Source: Tachypleus tridentatus (Eukaryota; Arthropoda; Merostomata; Xiphosura; Limulidae). Taken from it: a DNA stretch of 64,000 nt. The stretch lies in the NCBI RefSeq assembly GCF_004210375.1, contig NW_027467782.1, forward strand, positions 37,127,771-37,191,770, read 5' to 3'. The stretch's first letter is position 1; each line of letters starts with the position of its first letter. The notes beneath the pieces are model-generated. The model did not search any database. It had not been told where the DNA came from and saw only the letters and a program-made list of their open reading frames with translations. A program made the position numbers and the translations under genes. This document shows positions 22,021-32,500 of this stretch, one piece after another.

Positions 22021-22625
22021 CTTTTAACACATTGAAGCACCTCTTATTGTTATTGTTGATCGGTTGTGACTGATGAACAATGATTTTATTTATTTTTCGT
22101 CTTAAAATAAAAATATATAAAATAACTAAAAGGTCATGAATAAATCTGAGGAATGTGAAAAATTAAAAACAGAGCACTTTGCAACATATGAGATCACAAA
22201 CAAAATTTTAGAATACCAAAAGAAATGAATACAAGGTTAGAGACTTGGAACTGATTAAATATCCAACTAATAAATAAATTCACTAATGGAAGAAAGCATG
22301 AAAATATTGATGTTGAATTTGAAATTCCCTATGGGAACACGAATCTTAATGACCAGGTGAGAAACGCCAAAGAATGCAGCTGTCTCTATCTTTGGCCCAC
22401 AAATCACGAGAAAGGAAAGACAAATAATCGTCGACACCCTCCGCAATAAAGATGTTGTTTAAAATCATATCGAACAATGTAATCGACGATCATACTTATA
22501 AAGCACCCTCAGCCGTAAAAAAAAAAAAAAGGAACGTCTTTAGTATCATGGTCGCTCGAACTTTCGACTTTTCAATTGCTTAACCCTCAAATATGGAGGA
22601 GAAAAACAAACTGAATGTTGCAGGC
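22021..22625. other. No feature recognised before the hAT element
   Basis: AT-rich sequence with a poly-A run near 22518. No coding exon seen. Confidence 0.35.
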
Positions 22626-23133
22626 CAGGGGTCGCCAAACTACGCCCCTCGAGGTAATTTTGACCGGCCCGCCAGCAGCTAGCCGCTTGAAATTAAAATG
22701 TCCGACTGTCATAACAAAATAAATCACACCGATGGTCGCTTCAAGCTGACAAATACAAGACGTTATGATAAAAAGAAACAAGGCTGTCACGCGCATTTTT
22801 AACCAATAGGAAAATTCTTCTTTCGTCCTTGCTGCCCGTTTATTCATATCGAGGCACGTATCTATAAAAGCATTAGGATTTCGAAAACAAGTACAGACTT
22901 AACCCTCGTCCCATCGACTCGTCTTGTAAATTCAGCGGGCTTGGGTTACCGCTTCAGCAAGCTCATTTCTCTTAGTAGTCTGGTTATGCGCTTTTCAAAA
23001 CTCGTTCTCAGGTAAGTTTCGTGCCAAAGGTACGTTTCAATATATTTTGTTTGTGCGTTCTTGGACCAGTACAATACTTTTCTCACAGCGCTCTGTGTTT
23101 TTCATTTTCAGACCCTGTTTTTTTTTTTTTTTC

Positions 23134-24922
23134 ATGACTGCTTTTAAAAGAAGAAAAGTGGACTTTGAGTGTCATGCTTTCAATGATGAATGGGGAGAAA
23201 AGGACTTCTTTGTGGAAACAAGAAAACAGAAAGCTACTTGTGTGATATGCACAGAAAGTGTTGCCATTTTAAAAGAGTATAGTCTTCGGCGTCACTATGA
23301 AACAAAACATCGATCAACATAGTTGAAATTTTCAGGAAAGTTCCGTTCTGAGAAATTTGAATCCATGATACGTGTTTTTGAATCTTAAAAGAATCTCTTC
23401 ACGAGAAAGTTTGCTGAAAATAAATCTGTCACTCGTACAAGTTACAAAATAGTGCATAGGATGGCAGAGCGAGGAAAACCTTTTATTGACGGCAACTTCA
23501 TCAAAGAGCGTATGACGGAAGCAGCAAATGAGCTGTGTCCTGAAAAAGACAATTACTTTGAAAGTATCAGCCTTTCAGCAACTTCAGTTGTACGGAGAGC
23601 AGAAGAACTTGGAGAAAACATCACATTACAGATACGCCAAAAAGCAAGAAACTCCCTATGGTATTCTCTGGCACTGAATGAGTCTACTGATCTTTCGAGT
23701 GCGTCACAAATTCTCGTGTTCATTCGTGGAGTTAATTTGGACTTTCAGATCACGGAAGAGTTGGCATCAGTTTCTAGCACGCACGGAAGAACAAGTGGAG
23801 AAGACATTTTCATGGAAGTGCATAAAACTTTGAAAGACTATAGCCTTCAGTGGAATCAGCTTAGAGGTGTTACAGTTGATGGAGGAAGAAACATGGCTGG
23901 AGTAAAGACGGGTCTGATCAGGAAACAGTTGGAAGATCTTCAACTCTGAAGCGCTCTGTTCATACACTGCATCATACACGAGCAAGCACTCTGTAGAAAA
24001 GACTTAGATATTTCTTGCGTACTGAAACAAGTCATTTCTGCAGTGAATTTCATTCGGGGTCTTGCACTTAATCATCGCCAGTTCAAGGTGTTTCTTGAAG
24101 AAATTGATTCGGATTTATGTGACTTGCCTTATCACACGGCAGTGAGGTGGCTCAGCTGCGGTAAAGTCTTGTCTCGTTTTTATAAGCTGAAAAGAGAAAT
24201 ATATATTTTTTTATCGAGAAATATAGAGCCGATCCACTTCTGTCGGATCCAACTTGGTTGTCAATTTTGGTGACATCACATCCCACATGAATGAATTGAA
24301 CTTGAAACTTCAGGGGGAGAATAACTTTGTCTGTGATCTCTATAGAATCATTAAAGGAATTCGGAGAAAGCTGTCATTGTTTGAAGCACAGTTGGAAGGA
24401 GAAAACCTCTCTCATTTTCAGTGTTTCAATGAGTTTCATGCTGGAATCACAGAAGATGTTAACCTGAAGTTTCAGAAAAAGATTATTGGTGATTTAAATA
24501 AGCATTTTTAGAGAGATTTTCGGATCTCGACAGAATCGAAAGTGACATTCTCCTTTTCAAAATCCTTTGATTGTGTCATTGATGACGTGCCAATGGAACT
24601 TCAGCTGGAGGTCATCGATTTGCAAGGAAATGACGTGTTGAAAGCAAAGCACAGAGAGAGACAACTTTTTGTATTTTACATCTGCACACTTGAAGATGAT
24701 TTTCCAAAGCTGAAGCAGTTCGAATCTGGTATGACATCAATGTGCGGAATAACTTATATCTGTGAACAAGCATTTTCAAAAATGAAGTGTGTGAAGTCGG
24801 TACTTCGATCAAGGTTGACTGATGAACATTTGAAAGCAATTCTAATGATTAGATATAGCAATTCAGAACCGAAAATTGAAGATATTTTGAAAGCCAAACG
24901 CCAATTTTATAAATCTCACTAA
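23134..24922 (+). pseudogene. hAT transposase pseudogene (GTF2IRD2/ZBED-like type)
   Basis: The protein type is a hAT transposase like those domesticated in vertebrate GTF2IRD2. It opens with MTAFKRRKVDFECHAFNDEW and a BED-like zinc finger (CVIC ... HYETKH). The middle has the RNase-H-like core: SLALNESTDL, then RGVTVDGGRNMAG carrying an acidic residue, then IIHEQALC. The end has the hAT dimerisation region (CEQAFSKMKCVKSVLRSRLT). It is broken by TAG after KHRST, another stop near 23386, TGA after LEDLQL, and frame changes near 24215, 24260 and 24510. The left copy has T7 at about 24206-24212 where the right arm has eight, which shifts the frame in the left copy only. Not functional as read. 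Confidence 0.9.
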
Positions 24923-25020
24923 CTTTTTGCGGCTAAGTGAAATTCAGATGTGTACTCACTATGTGCGATGTGACAATTGCTTTTGCTAATGCCACCTTCT
25001 TTGACAACCTTTTGGCAAAT
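24923..25020. other. 3' flank of hAT transposase
   Basis: Contains GGCAAATAAAAATG with an AATAAA signal at 25018-25023, compatible with the transposase mRNA 3' end. Confidence 0.35.
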
Positions 25021-25266
25021 AAAAATGTTGGTTGTATTTATGTTTGTTTCTAGCTCAGGGGTCTCCAAACTTTTTTCACAGGGGAAAGATTTCTTGGGGA
25101 ATAAGAAGCGCAAGCCGCATGATCATTATATTCAATACTCACAAACAAAACGAAAACTCTCTGTAAAAGACTTAACACAAAGTTTAGGATACCACATTAA
25201 CCACGTGGGAGTCGCATGCAATACACACATATAATAAATACAAACAGAAATACAACCAACATTTTT
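25021..25266. repeat. Foldback segment with 26-bp inverted ends
   Basis: AAAAATGTTGGTTGTATTTA at 25021 is matched in reverse complement by AATACAACCAACATTTTT ending at 25266; about 26 bp with one mismatch. In the right arm the two ends (55197 and 55443) match perfectly. Inside lies a hAT-like terminus (CAGGGGTCTCCAAACTTTTT at 25056). Confidence 0.8.
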
Positions 25267-25795
25267 GACTCGAACAAAATAATTATGACACACCTACACT
25301 CCCGGCAACAGGCCTAGTTACAAGGCAATAAAAAGTTAAACGAAAGAGGTCGGAGAAGGCGTAGCTACACATTAATCAAAATATGTTGTTTTTAAAAACG
25401 AAATATTACATTTTCTCTTCTCTTTTAATCTTCGGTAAAACGTTCCTGATTTCCTTATGAAAAAACAGAGTTATACGGCAGTGATTATAATTTTAAAATT
25501 TATTGTAGAAATATTTGTATACACAAACTTGAGAGTACGCACACAATATTCACGTGCTTGAGTAAAACGTATATTTACAATAATACACATTACGACATGT
25601 TTGCTCACGTTTGTTGTGAAAAGTTTCTAATACAAAACGCCCCTGTTAAAATCACCAGTAATTGTTCTGAAAGACACTACAATATGATTGTTTCTGCTAT
25701 AACACATGTTGAGCTCTAAAAGACACTCTTTTGTTGGAGTGTATTAAGAATAATTATACTGTTCTAGACGTTAAACTAAACAGTATTGAGTGTTG
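25267..25795. other. No gene recognised in left arm
   Basis: AT-rich sequence. Relative to the right arm it lacks a roughly 12-13-base piece (TATCAACAAATAA-like) near 25733. Confidence 0.4.
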
Positions 25796-26023
25796 GTTCG
25801 TTTTTGAATTTCGCGTAAAGTTACTCGAAGATCCCTAATTTAGCAGTGTAAGACTAAAGGGAAGGCAGCTAGTCATCATCACCCACCGCCAACTCTTTTA
25901 CCAACAAATACTGACCGTTACATTTTAACGTCCCCACGGCTGAAAGGGCGAGCATGTTTGGCGCGACGGGGATGCGAAACCGCGACCCTCAGATTACAAG
26001 TCGCACGCCTTAACACGCTTGCT
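25796..26023 (-). repeat. tRNA-derived SINE (family A), antisense, internal deletion
   Basis: GAATTTCGCGTAAAGTTACT, then GGAAGGCAGCTAGTCATCAT, then a shortened central part, then AGGGCGAGCATGTTTGGCGC. The pieces TTGGGCTACT and GTGGGATT found in full copies are missing. Mirror copy at about 54437-54650. Confidence 0.88.
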
Positions 26024-26239
26024 GAGTGTTACTAGAGTTAATTCAAGGGAGTGACATTGGTTATAAACCTGTGGGGCGTGGAGATCATAATTATTGCTGT
26101 AGTCTTCAACAAAACAACTTGTCCCAACCGAAAGTTAGTCTGGGTTTTTCTACACAATATCTTTTATGATCACGTTAAACTTTAACTTCTCATACAGAAA
26201 TGAAACGGCGGTGCGAAGCAGAAATCGTTGAGACAGTTT

Positions 26240-26552
26240 TAAATTTGACCTAATCTCGAAAAGGAAATCTTTACTGTGACGCCACCTTTCTCGAATGTCA
26301 TGTTGACCTGAAATAGTTTTATCTTTGACCCAATTTCTGATAGAAAATCTTTATTGTGGAGCCACTTTCTCGAATGTAGTGTTGACCCGAAATATTTTAT
26401 CTTTGACCCAATCTCTAATAGGTAATCTGTATTACCGCACCACCTTTTTGGAATGTAGTGTTGACCTGAAACAGTTTGATCTTTGACCCAATTTGATAGA
26501 AAATCTTTTTTGTGGCGCCACTTTCTCGAATGTAATGTTGTCCACATTAACT
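26240..26552 (+). repeat. 79-bp minisatellite, four units (left arm)
   Basis: Units share TTTGACCCAATTTCTGATAG, AAATCTTTATTGTGG and CCACTTTCTCGAATGTAGTG. Four units are seen here and five in the mirror array at 53828-54215, where the TAATACAG-bearing unit is doubled. The minus-strand frame at 26239-26559 is a by-product of the repeat. Confidence 0.9.
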
Positions 26553-26743
26553 CCCTCATAGAAATAAAGTACTCTGATTCTTATATTAGATTTCGCGATC
26601 ATGCCAAATGGTCAAGATGAGGTTAGATTTTTGATAGAAATGTTTCTAAAGTTCGTCAAAAAAACAACAAACAAACCAAAAACGAATTATAGAAATAGCC
26701 GACTTTTCCCAGTGTTGTCAAATAAACATACACCTAAATTTCT

Positions 26744-27004
26744 TTAAGCTTTTGTAATTAAACAGAAGATAAACATCTTCTGTGAAATAAAATGCGCATG
26801 TCCGAGGTTGTGTCGTGCGTGTACAACCACTGTTATTGATATTGAAACTCTCTTCTGAGCTATCGTGGTTTCTCGGTAGACAATCAATTCACATTTTCGA
26901 TCATTTTCTTCTTGACGAATAACTTTCTCCTGTACGTAACTAAACATCCTTTCTTGTCCTTTAGGAGCAAGAACTGTGAATAACGTCATCCGTGACCGAA
27001 GCAA
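26744..27004 (-). CDS. Weak 86-codon open frame, uncertain
   Basis: The frame reads LRSRMTLFTVLAPKGQERMF first and has a charged helix-like middle (YVQEKVIRQEENDRK). The right-arm counterpart (53357-53623) has an in-frame 6-base difference and stays open at 88 codons. No domain, no clear splice sites and no homologue recognised; it may be a first exon or chance. Confidence 0.2.
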   Translation of the reverse strand: MLRSRMTLFTVLAPKGQERMFSYVQEKVIRQEENDRKCELIVYRETTIAQKRVSISITVVVHARHNLGHAHFISQKMFIFCLITKA

Positions 27005-27371
27005 TTTTCAATATAATTTCACATTCTAAATATTGCTCTTTTAAACAGTAGCGTGAGACGTGTGAAACACACATATTGCACATAAACCATTAAAGATATT
27101 TATCGGATTTCCGGTGTCAAAACGTACTCTACCGTCTTGTATAAGAATAAAGAAAACTGTGCCAGTGTATGAGATTGGTGATTTAAGTTTTATCGTATAA
27201 ATAACACAAATGACATCAGAACACAAAGTTTTGATATACATGCAATTTATTTACAATATTTTAATGCAATATAAATGTAAACAAAACACACCGTATCTAA
27301 AGAAGAATTCTCTTCCAACATTTGTCTTTACTTAAGTACATTTTTACTCTTATGTGGCTCGCTCGTTCTCT
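27005..27371. other. No feature recognised
   Basis: AT-rich sequence in the left arm; no coding exon seen. Confidence 0.35.
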
Positions 27372-27745
27372 CTGGGCAGGACGTGATTTAGCACTTAGCG
27401 TGTTGGATTGTGGATTCGTGGTTCGCATCCCATTGCAGAAACAAATCGCGCAAACACTTTGTGGTTTTCAGTATACCGTAAGAGTGATGGTTAAATGATG
27501 TAATCATAATAGTCCAAGCGTTGGTAGTCAAGTGATTTGATTATAATAGTCTGAAAACAGATGGTCAAATGATGTAATTATAATAGTCTAAGAGCTGGCG
27601 CCCTTGTGATTTGATTATAATAGTCTAAAAGCTGACGGTCAAGTGATGTAATTATAATAGTCCGAGAGTTGACGGTGGGTGTTATTGAGCAGCTTCCTTC
27701 CCTCTAGTGTATCAGTTGAAATCTAGGGGCGGTTGCTGTTACATA
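27372..27745 (+). repeat. Old SINE with an internal tandem expansion
   Basis: A tRNA-like head (GGGCAGGACGTGATTTAGCA, GGTTCGCATCCCATTGCAG) and a family A tail (GAGAGTTGACGGTGGGTG, CTTCCTTCCCTCTAGTGTAT) bracket about five copies of a roughly 38-bp unit (GGTCAAATGATGTAATTATA, then ATAGTCTAAGAG) at 27490-27675. The unit appears to derive from the SINE body. The right arm has about four units (52735-52895). Confidence 0.8.
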
Positions 27746-28541
27746 AATATTCGAAACAAATAAACTAGTGTTTATTTACTTTAAAATTTTCATTCACCCT
27801 AACGAGTAATTCAAATTATTATTAAAGGATTATGACAAGTACATACTTAAACACAAATCTGTTAAAAACTGAAGTTGTATCCAATACATCTAGGTGAATA
27901 TTCACTATTTTTCAATGATGCACACATTTATAACAGTAAGTACTAATTCATAAACTGAAGTTTTCATTAACTTTAAAGAATTTTCCTTTGAGTTAATCAA
28001 ATAACTTTAGTGTACTCTTTGTTACAATCATTTCAAGAATTTTTTTCTGTTGATAATTTGACAGCACACTTAAAAAAAACAACTGACAACCAACGTATAT
28101 TGACACTGATAAAAACAATATAGATGACAAATTTTGAACTAAAGAAAGGAAGGTTAAGATAAATTTCCTCTGAACAAAATTTAGTTCAAGATCTTTATTA
28201 AAAACATAGCTTCTTTTTCACTAAATCTACTTAACAATGATTTAAAAAGTGATGACCAGTGTAAAAATTAAAAACTTTAATTCCTGATTTATCATTATTT
28301 TAAAACACTGGAACTTAATATTGTGGAGACACTAAAACAGTTCAAAGAGTAAACATTATCTTAACAATGGTGTTTCTGAAACAAACTCTGAACACAAGTT
28401 TGAGATTCATACACAAAGTTGATAACAATTTGGAACAGATTGTAGCATTTGTTGTTGATCTGTTAACACTGTTCAAGTCTTGTTCTTTAGAATTCTGATG
28501 GCACGTCACCTTGAACAAGGTGCAGGAGCAGGCATATTACT
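27746..28541. other. No gene recognised
   Basis: AT-rich sequence duplicated in the right arm. No exon or repeat recognised. Confidence 0.4.
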
Positions 28542-28626
28542 TCATTCTACAACTCTGGAATGGTCTTCCACTTCTATAGTATCATCTTCACAATGTTTGG
28601 TTCTACCTGTGTATTCAGAGATTCTC
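28542..28626 (-). CDS. Candidate extra 3' exon of the anoctamin gene (left arm)
   Basis: On the minus strand TTTTTTCTGACTTAG precedes an 85-base open segment: one base, then RISEYTGRTKHCEDDTIEVE and DHSRVVE, then TGA. A donor-like GTAATA lies after GATTG at 29325 in the 3' flank of anoctamin exon 11. Joining them gives an intact codon (TG|G), but the frame then requires one extra base before the annotated stop. The same sequence exists in the right arm (51780-51864). It lies inside a region bounded by hAT-like ends, so it may instead be transposon DNA. Confidence 0.25.
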
Positions 28627-28879
28627 CTAAGTCAGAAAAAAAAAAAAAACGTGCTCAGTAATAATAGTAGAAAACTGAATATGAAATTACATTTAATAAA
28701 TTGTGAAACAGACTTCAGGGAAAGGAACAAAACTATGTAACAGCACCAATGTCATTAAAAGAACACACTGTAAATATAATAATCAATTTACATTTTCTTT
28801 AGTTTTACTTACACAGTATTTCATTAAGTGTGTGTGTGTGTAACATAAGTGTTTATTTTGATTTCCTGCAGTATTCTTG

Positions 28880-28927
28880 TTCTAAATTCAGATTGGCTCC
28901 CAAGACCTAAAAGGTTGCCGACACCTG
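28880..28927 (-). mobile_element. hAT-like terminus
   Basis: Read on the minus strand this is CAGGTGTCGGCAACCTTTTA followed by GGTCTTGGGAGCCAATCTG, a typical hAT end. It could pair with the end at 25056 (flanks TTCTAGCT and TTCTAAAA agree at five of eight positions) or belong to a separate remnant. Confidence 0.5.
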
Positions 28928-29350
28928 TTCTAAAAGATACGTGAAAGATTTTAAGTACTTATAAACATTCAACAAAAGAAAACGTCAATGTTATAATACA
29001 AGACAGTTTAAAACTGTTGTCACCAAGATGGTGTAAACATTAAGTATATAAACAAAAATAAATAATTTGTTTAAGATTTAACAAGGTTTGACCTTTGAGG
29101 TTGCAATATATCAAATGTTAAGTGAAAGAAGAAATTTTCTAAATAACATAGACTTTTGCAAAGTTTAAAACGTACTTGTTCTTGTGGCACATATATGTAT
29201 GGAAACTGTATTCCCTGTTGGACTTCATTGACCATAGATATTTGATTAGATGTTATTATCAACCTGTTCACTTACCTCTTAAACAGAAAAAAAAACTCTG
29301 CCTTGTTCAAATTTTTAAATATTACCAATCTGTGAAATGATGTTCTAAAA

Positions 29351-29512
29351 TCATGGTGTTTCCCTCCTTCCAAGATATTTTGCTCTTTTCAGTTCTTCTT
29401 CAATAATCACATCATTGACGATGTGATTTTCATGTCTAATCTGTAGTTTCACAGACTTTGGAATGTCTGGTATTAACCAACAAATTAGAGTTGTCATGAT
29501 GAATACAAGACA
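29351..29512 (-). CDS. ANO7: Anoctamin exon 11 (C-terminal)
   Basis: After a TTTTTTTAG acceptor, 54 codons read [20 protein letters not shown], then [10 protein letters not shown] and an acidic stretch, ending LGRRETP and TGA. It forms the end of helix 10 and the family motif WLIPDIP. The right-arm copy has Lys for the second Arg in LGRR. The tail after WLIPDIP is short for the family. Confidence 0.9.
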   Translation of the reverse strand, partial: CLVFIMTTLICWLIPDIPKSVKLQIRHENHIVNDVIIEEELKRAKYLGRRETP

Positions 29513-32500
29513 CTAAAAAAAGGAAAAACACAAGTTTCACTGGAGCAGTTTTTTAAAACATAATCCTTTTACATAACACTGTTTAACCAATACAGATTAT
29601 AAAACTTTATGAACAATGATTAAATCATGAAGTCTTCTTAAATTACTAATGAGCATGTACAGTCATTCAGAACAGTATCAGTGCTACATAATAAGAAAAA
29701 CATTCTACTGGATGAACAGAAGCCACAAAAAAATCTAACACTTATAGAATTGGGTAATAAAAAGGATAGTTTATTAACAAAAATGATTAATCAATCCATT
29801 TTGTGAAGGATAACTTAGTAAATGTTACTGAAACTTTTAAAAACATTCTAGGATTGTCCTGGCTGTATTAAAATGTATTACCTTTTATACTCTATTTATG
29901 TTGCTTCATTAAAAACAACTGAACATAGTTATAATGTTTATACATTTTCAGTCTCAGTAAATGTTAAAAAGTTTCCAACTCCCTTGAAGTTAATTTAATA
30001 CAGCAATTCTCAACTGGTTCTGTGGGTTTATGTACACCTAAACATATATTTAGCTTCCTCAAAAAAATTTAAATTACAAATAAAAGGTGTTTTAATAAAA
30101 GCTATTCACACTTTGTTTTGAAAACTTTGGTTAAATAAAGTCTCAGGTTAGTTCTACAATTAACATTTAAAAATATTCTATCTTTTGAAGAAAGAAGGTT
30201 GTATTTTATGTCCTTAAGTGAAAGCTACTGTTAATTGATTTATTTTAGTATAAACTAAAAATAAACTGCAAATGTAATTAAGTTTAATCAAAAATAAGAT
30301 CTATAATTTGAAAAATTGTTTCCAACCACAAAAATAGAAACGAAAACCAAGCGAGCTGTAGCCAGCTGCCAATATAACGTCTTATATTCATATTTGTTGC
30401 TTGCTGTTGGGGGCTCTCTATAGTCTTGGTACCTGAAACCATGAAATAAAATGACCTTAAAATAGAAGCCAGCATTTTAAACAACTTATTTTATAGTGGA
30501 TGTTTTGCATTTCATAAAATTTTAACTATACCTTAAAATTGTTATCTGTACTCAGACAAGTTTTTTAAAATAAAGTTAACTTTCTAACTTAAACAGCTAA
30601 GTACATTTTGTGCTCTTATATGAACAGCAATATCCAAGTTTGTTAGCAATATCAAATTGTTAGAAATTAATTCTATAGTTTTCTTCCAAAAAAGTTCCTT
30701 TGAAATCCTATTGAGTGAGGAGATGTTGTTGGAATTTTGTGGCTCTGATGTCTGGGAAATATTAATAGATTTGTACCAACAGAAAAGAAATAACATCATC
30801 GAAGGGTTTACTCTTCAAATTCTATTGTGTTTTATTTAAACAATATTTGTGTATCAATCCTGAAATACAGTCATTGAGAGAGTCGATGTAGTTGATTCAA
30901 ATTTTGCTGAAGATAAAATCAGTAAAGTTCTCTCTCTTGAAGATGTATAACTTTTTTACTGCACATAAAACAGAATCTAGAAACAATCCTTTCATCTTCC
31001 TCGGAGAAAAATGTATTAAAGTTTTGTACAAATGTTACTTCTTTCAGAATAAAAAATAAAACTGATGGTGAATGTTATGAAATCTCTTGTGATTATTTTT
31101 AATGTTTATAAAGGATAATAAAATTTCTGTTTAGTACTATGAATAATTATGTTACATTAAAAATATTGCATAATGCACTTGAATAGAATTGTAAAACAAC
31201 TTATTTCTAACTAACCCACAATTAGGATTATAAAAAAACAAAAAACAAATTAATTACTACTTAAAGCAACACTTTTTGTCGAAACCCATCAGGCTAGCTT
31301 CGTGAAGTATTGGCTTTGACTGCCGAAACAAAAAAGAAACTTGCCTGATTTATGGATAGAATACACTCTTTTATTAGTTATATAAATACAACCAATTGTC
31401 CAACAGCAATATAAATGAGAATTACACAAATTTCTTGAAAAACAGAAGATAATACAAGGATTTGTCATTTGGGTTGAAATTTTATATTCTGAGTTGTTAG
31501 TATCTGCTATATATATGTTTCTAATTGGTTGAACAATCTTAAACCCTCACAAGAGGAGAGAAAAAAAAATATTTGTAAATGAAAAGTCAGAGCATCACCA
31601 GATTGTGTAGAGAAGTATATTCATTTTTTAACTTAAGAATTAAATCTTATGTAATACTAATATTTAAGTTATAAAGTATCTTGTTGTACCAAGTTTAATA
31701 ATATGTATTATTTTAAGTAGTTTAATCAACCCTTTATTGTCTCCACCCATATATCTACACATGCTAGATATCACCTACAGCATTATATATGCACATGCCA
31801 AACATCATTTCAATCCATATGTCTATGCATACGAGACATAACCTTCATCGAAATATCTACGCATACCAGATATCTTTTCCAATATGTCTGATCATGCTAG
31901 ACATCATTTCCACCCATACATTTAACATGATAGACATCATCTGTACCCATCTATCTTTGATGCTAGGCATCATTTCCACCAACTTATACATGCCAAATGT
32001 ACCATGTTGCATTCAACTGCCTTGAATCTGGTTCATTGTGGTAAAAATGTTGTTGCAATGATGAAAAATACTTTCATGGATGATAACTTTGAAACTAACT
32101 CAATAAAATGGTTGTACCTTGCACAATTTGATATCCCATGTCAATAGGGTTAAAGTTTGAATCTACGTAAAACGGTTGTAACTTGTTCACTTTGATGTCT
32201 CACGTCAGTAGGGTTAAAGAGACACCACACTGGTTCTTAATCACACATACATTGTTTTCTATGCTCTGTTAATTTGAAACAATAAAACAAAATTAACACT
32301 TACTTGCAGTATTCCACACTGGTGTCAGGTTCAGAAAGAATATTCAAATCACCAGGAAAGTCACTGATGTTGAAATCTGACAGAGTAAAGTTCAGAAATC
32401 CATTCAGTGACCCATCTGGTGAAATGAAAACTTTATAAAATGTCTCCTCTATAAAACTTGATGTAAAGGCAATAATTAGTGCCTGAAAAGTAAGAATATA

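Larger units (their letters stand above)
22626..25055 (+). mobile_element. hAT-superfamily DNA transposon, inactive; right limit uncertain
   Basis: The left terminus CAGGGGTCGCCAAACTACGC is typical of hAT ends and is followed about 500 bases later by a BED-finger/hAT transposase gene. I do not see the matching inverted right terminus after the gene. Instead a second end in the same orientation, CAGGGGTCTCCAAAC, begins at 25056. The right limit given is therefore only the start of that second end. A mirror copy occupies 55386-57838. Confidence 0.75.
18694..31415 (+). repeat. Left arm of a 12.7-kb inverted duplication
   Basis: This whole stretch recurs in reverse complement at 48986-61758. Shared landmarks in mirrored order are the 16-bp palindrome at 18711, SINEs, the hAT pseudogene with the same stops, the 79-bp repeat, and the last two anoctamin exons. 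The inner end (31415) matches the first base after the 500-N gap. Differences are single bases, homopolymer lengths and repeat unit numbers, as expected for two haplotypes or a recent duplication. Confidence 0.95.

Noticed and set aside
29071-29271. 66-codon frame identical in both arms (also 51129-51329)
   Set aside because: It starts at a non-ATG codon in the anoctamin 3' flank; identity only reflects the recent separation of the arms.
30327-30432. Reading exon 10 on into the following bases as a longer C terminus with a frameshift
   Set aside because: Splicing at GTG|GTTGGA to the exon at 29512 restores the conserved WLIPDIP end in phase, which fits the family better.
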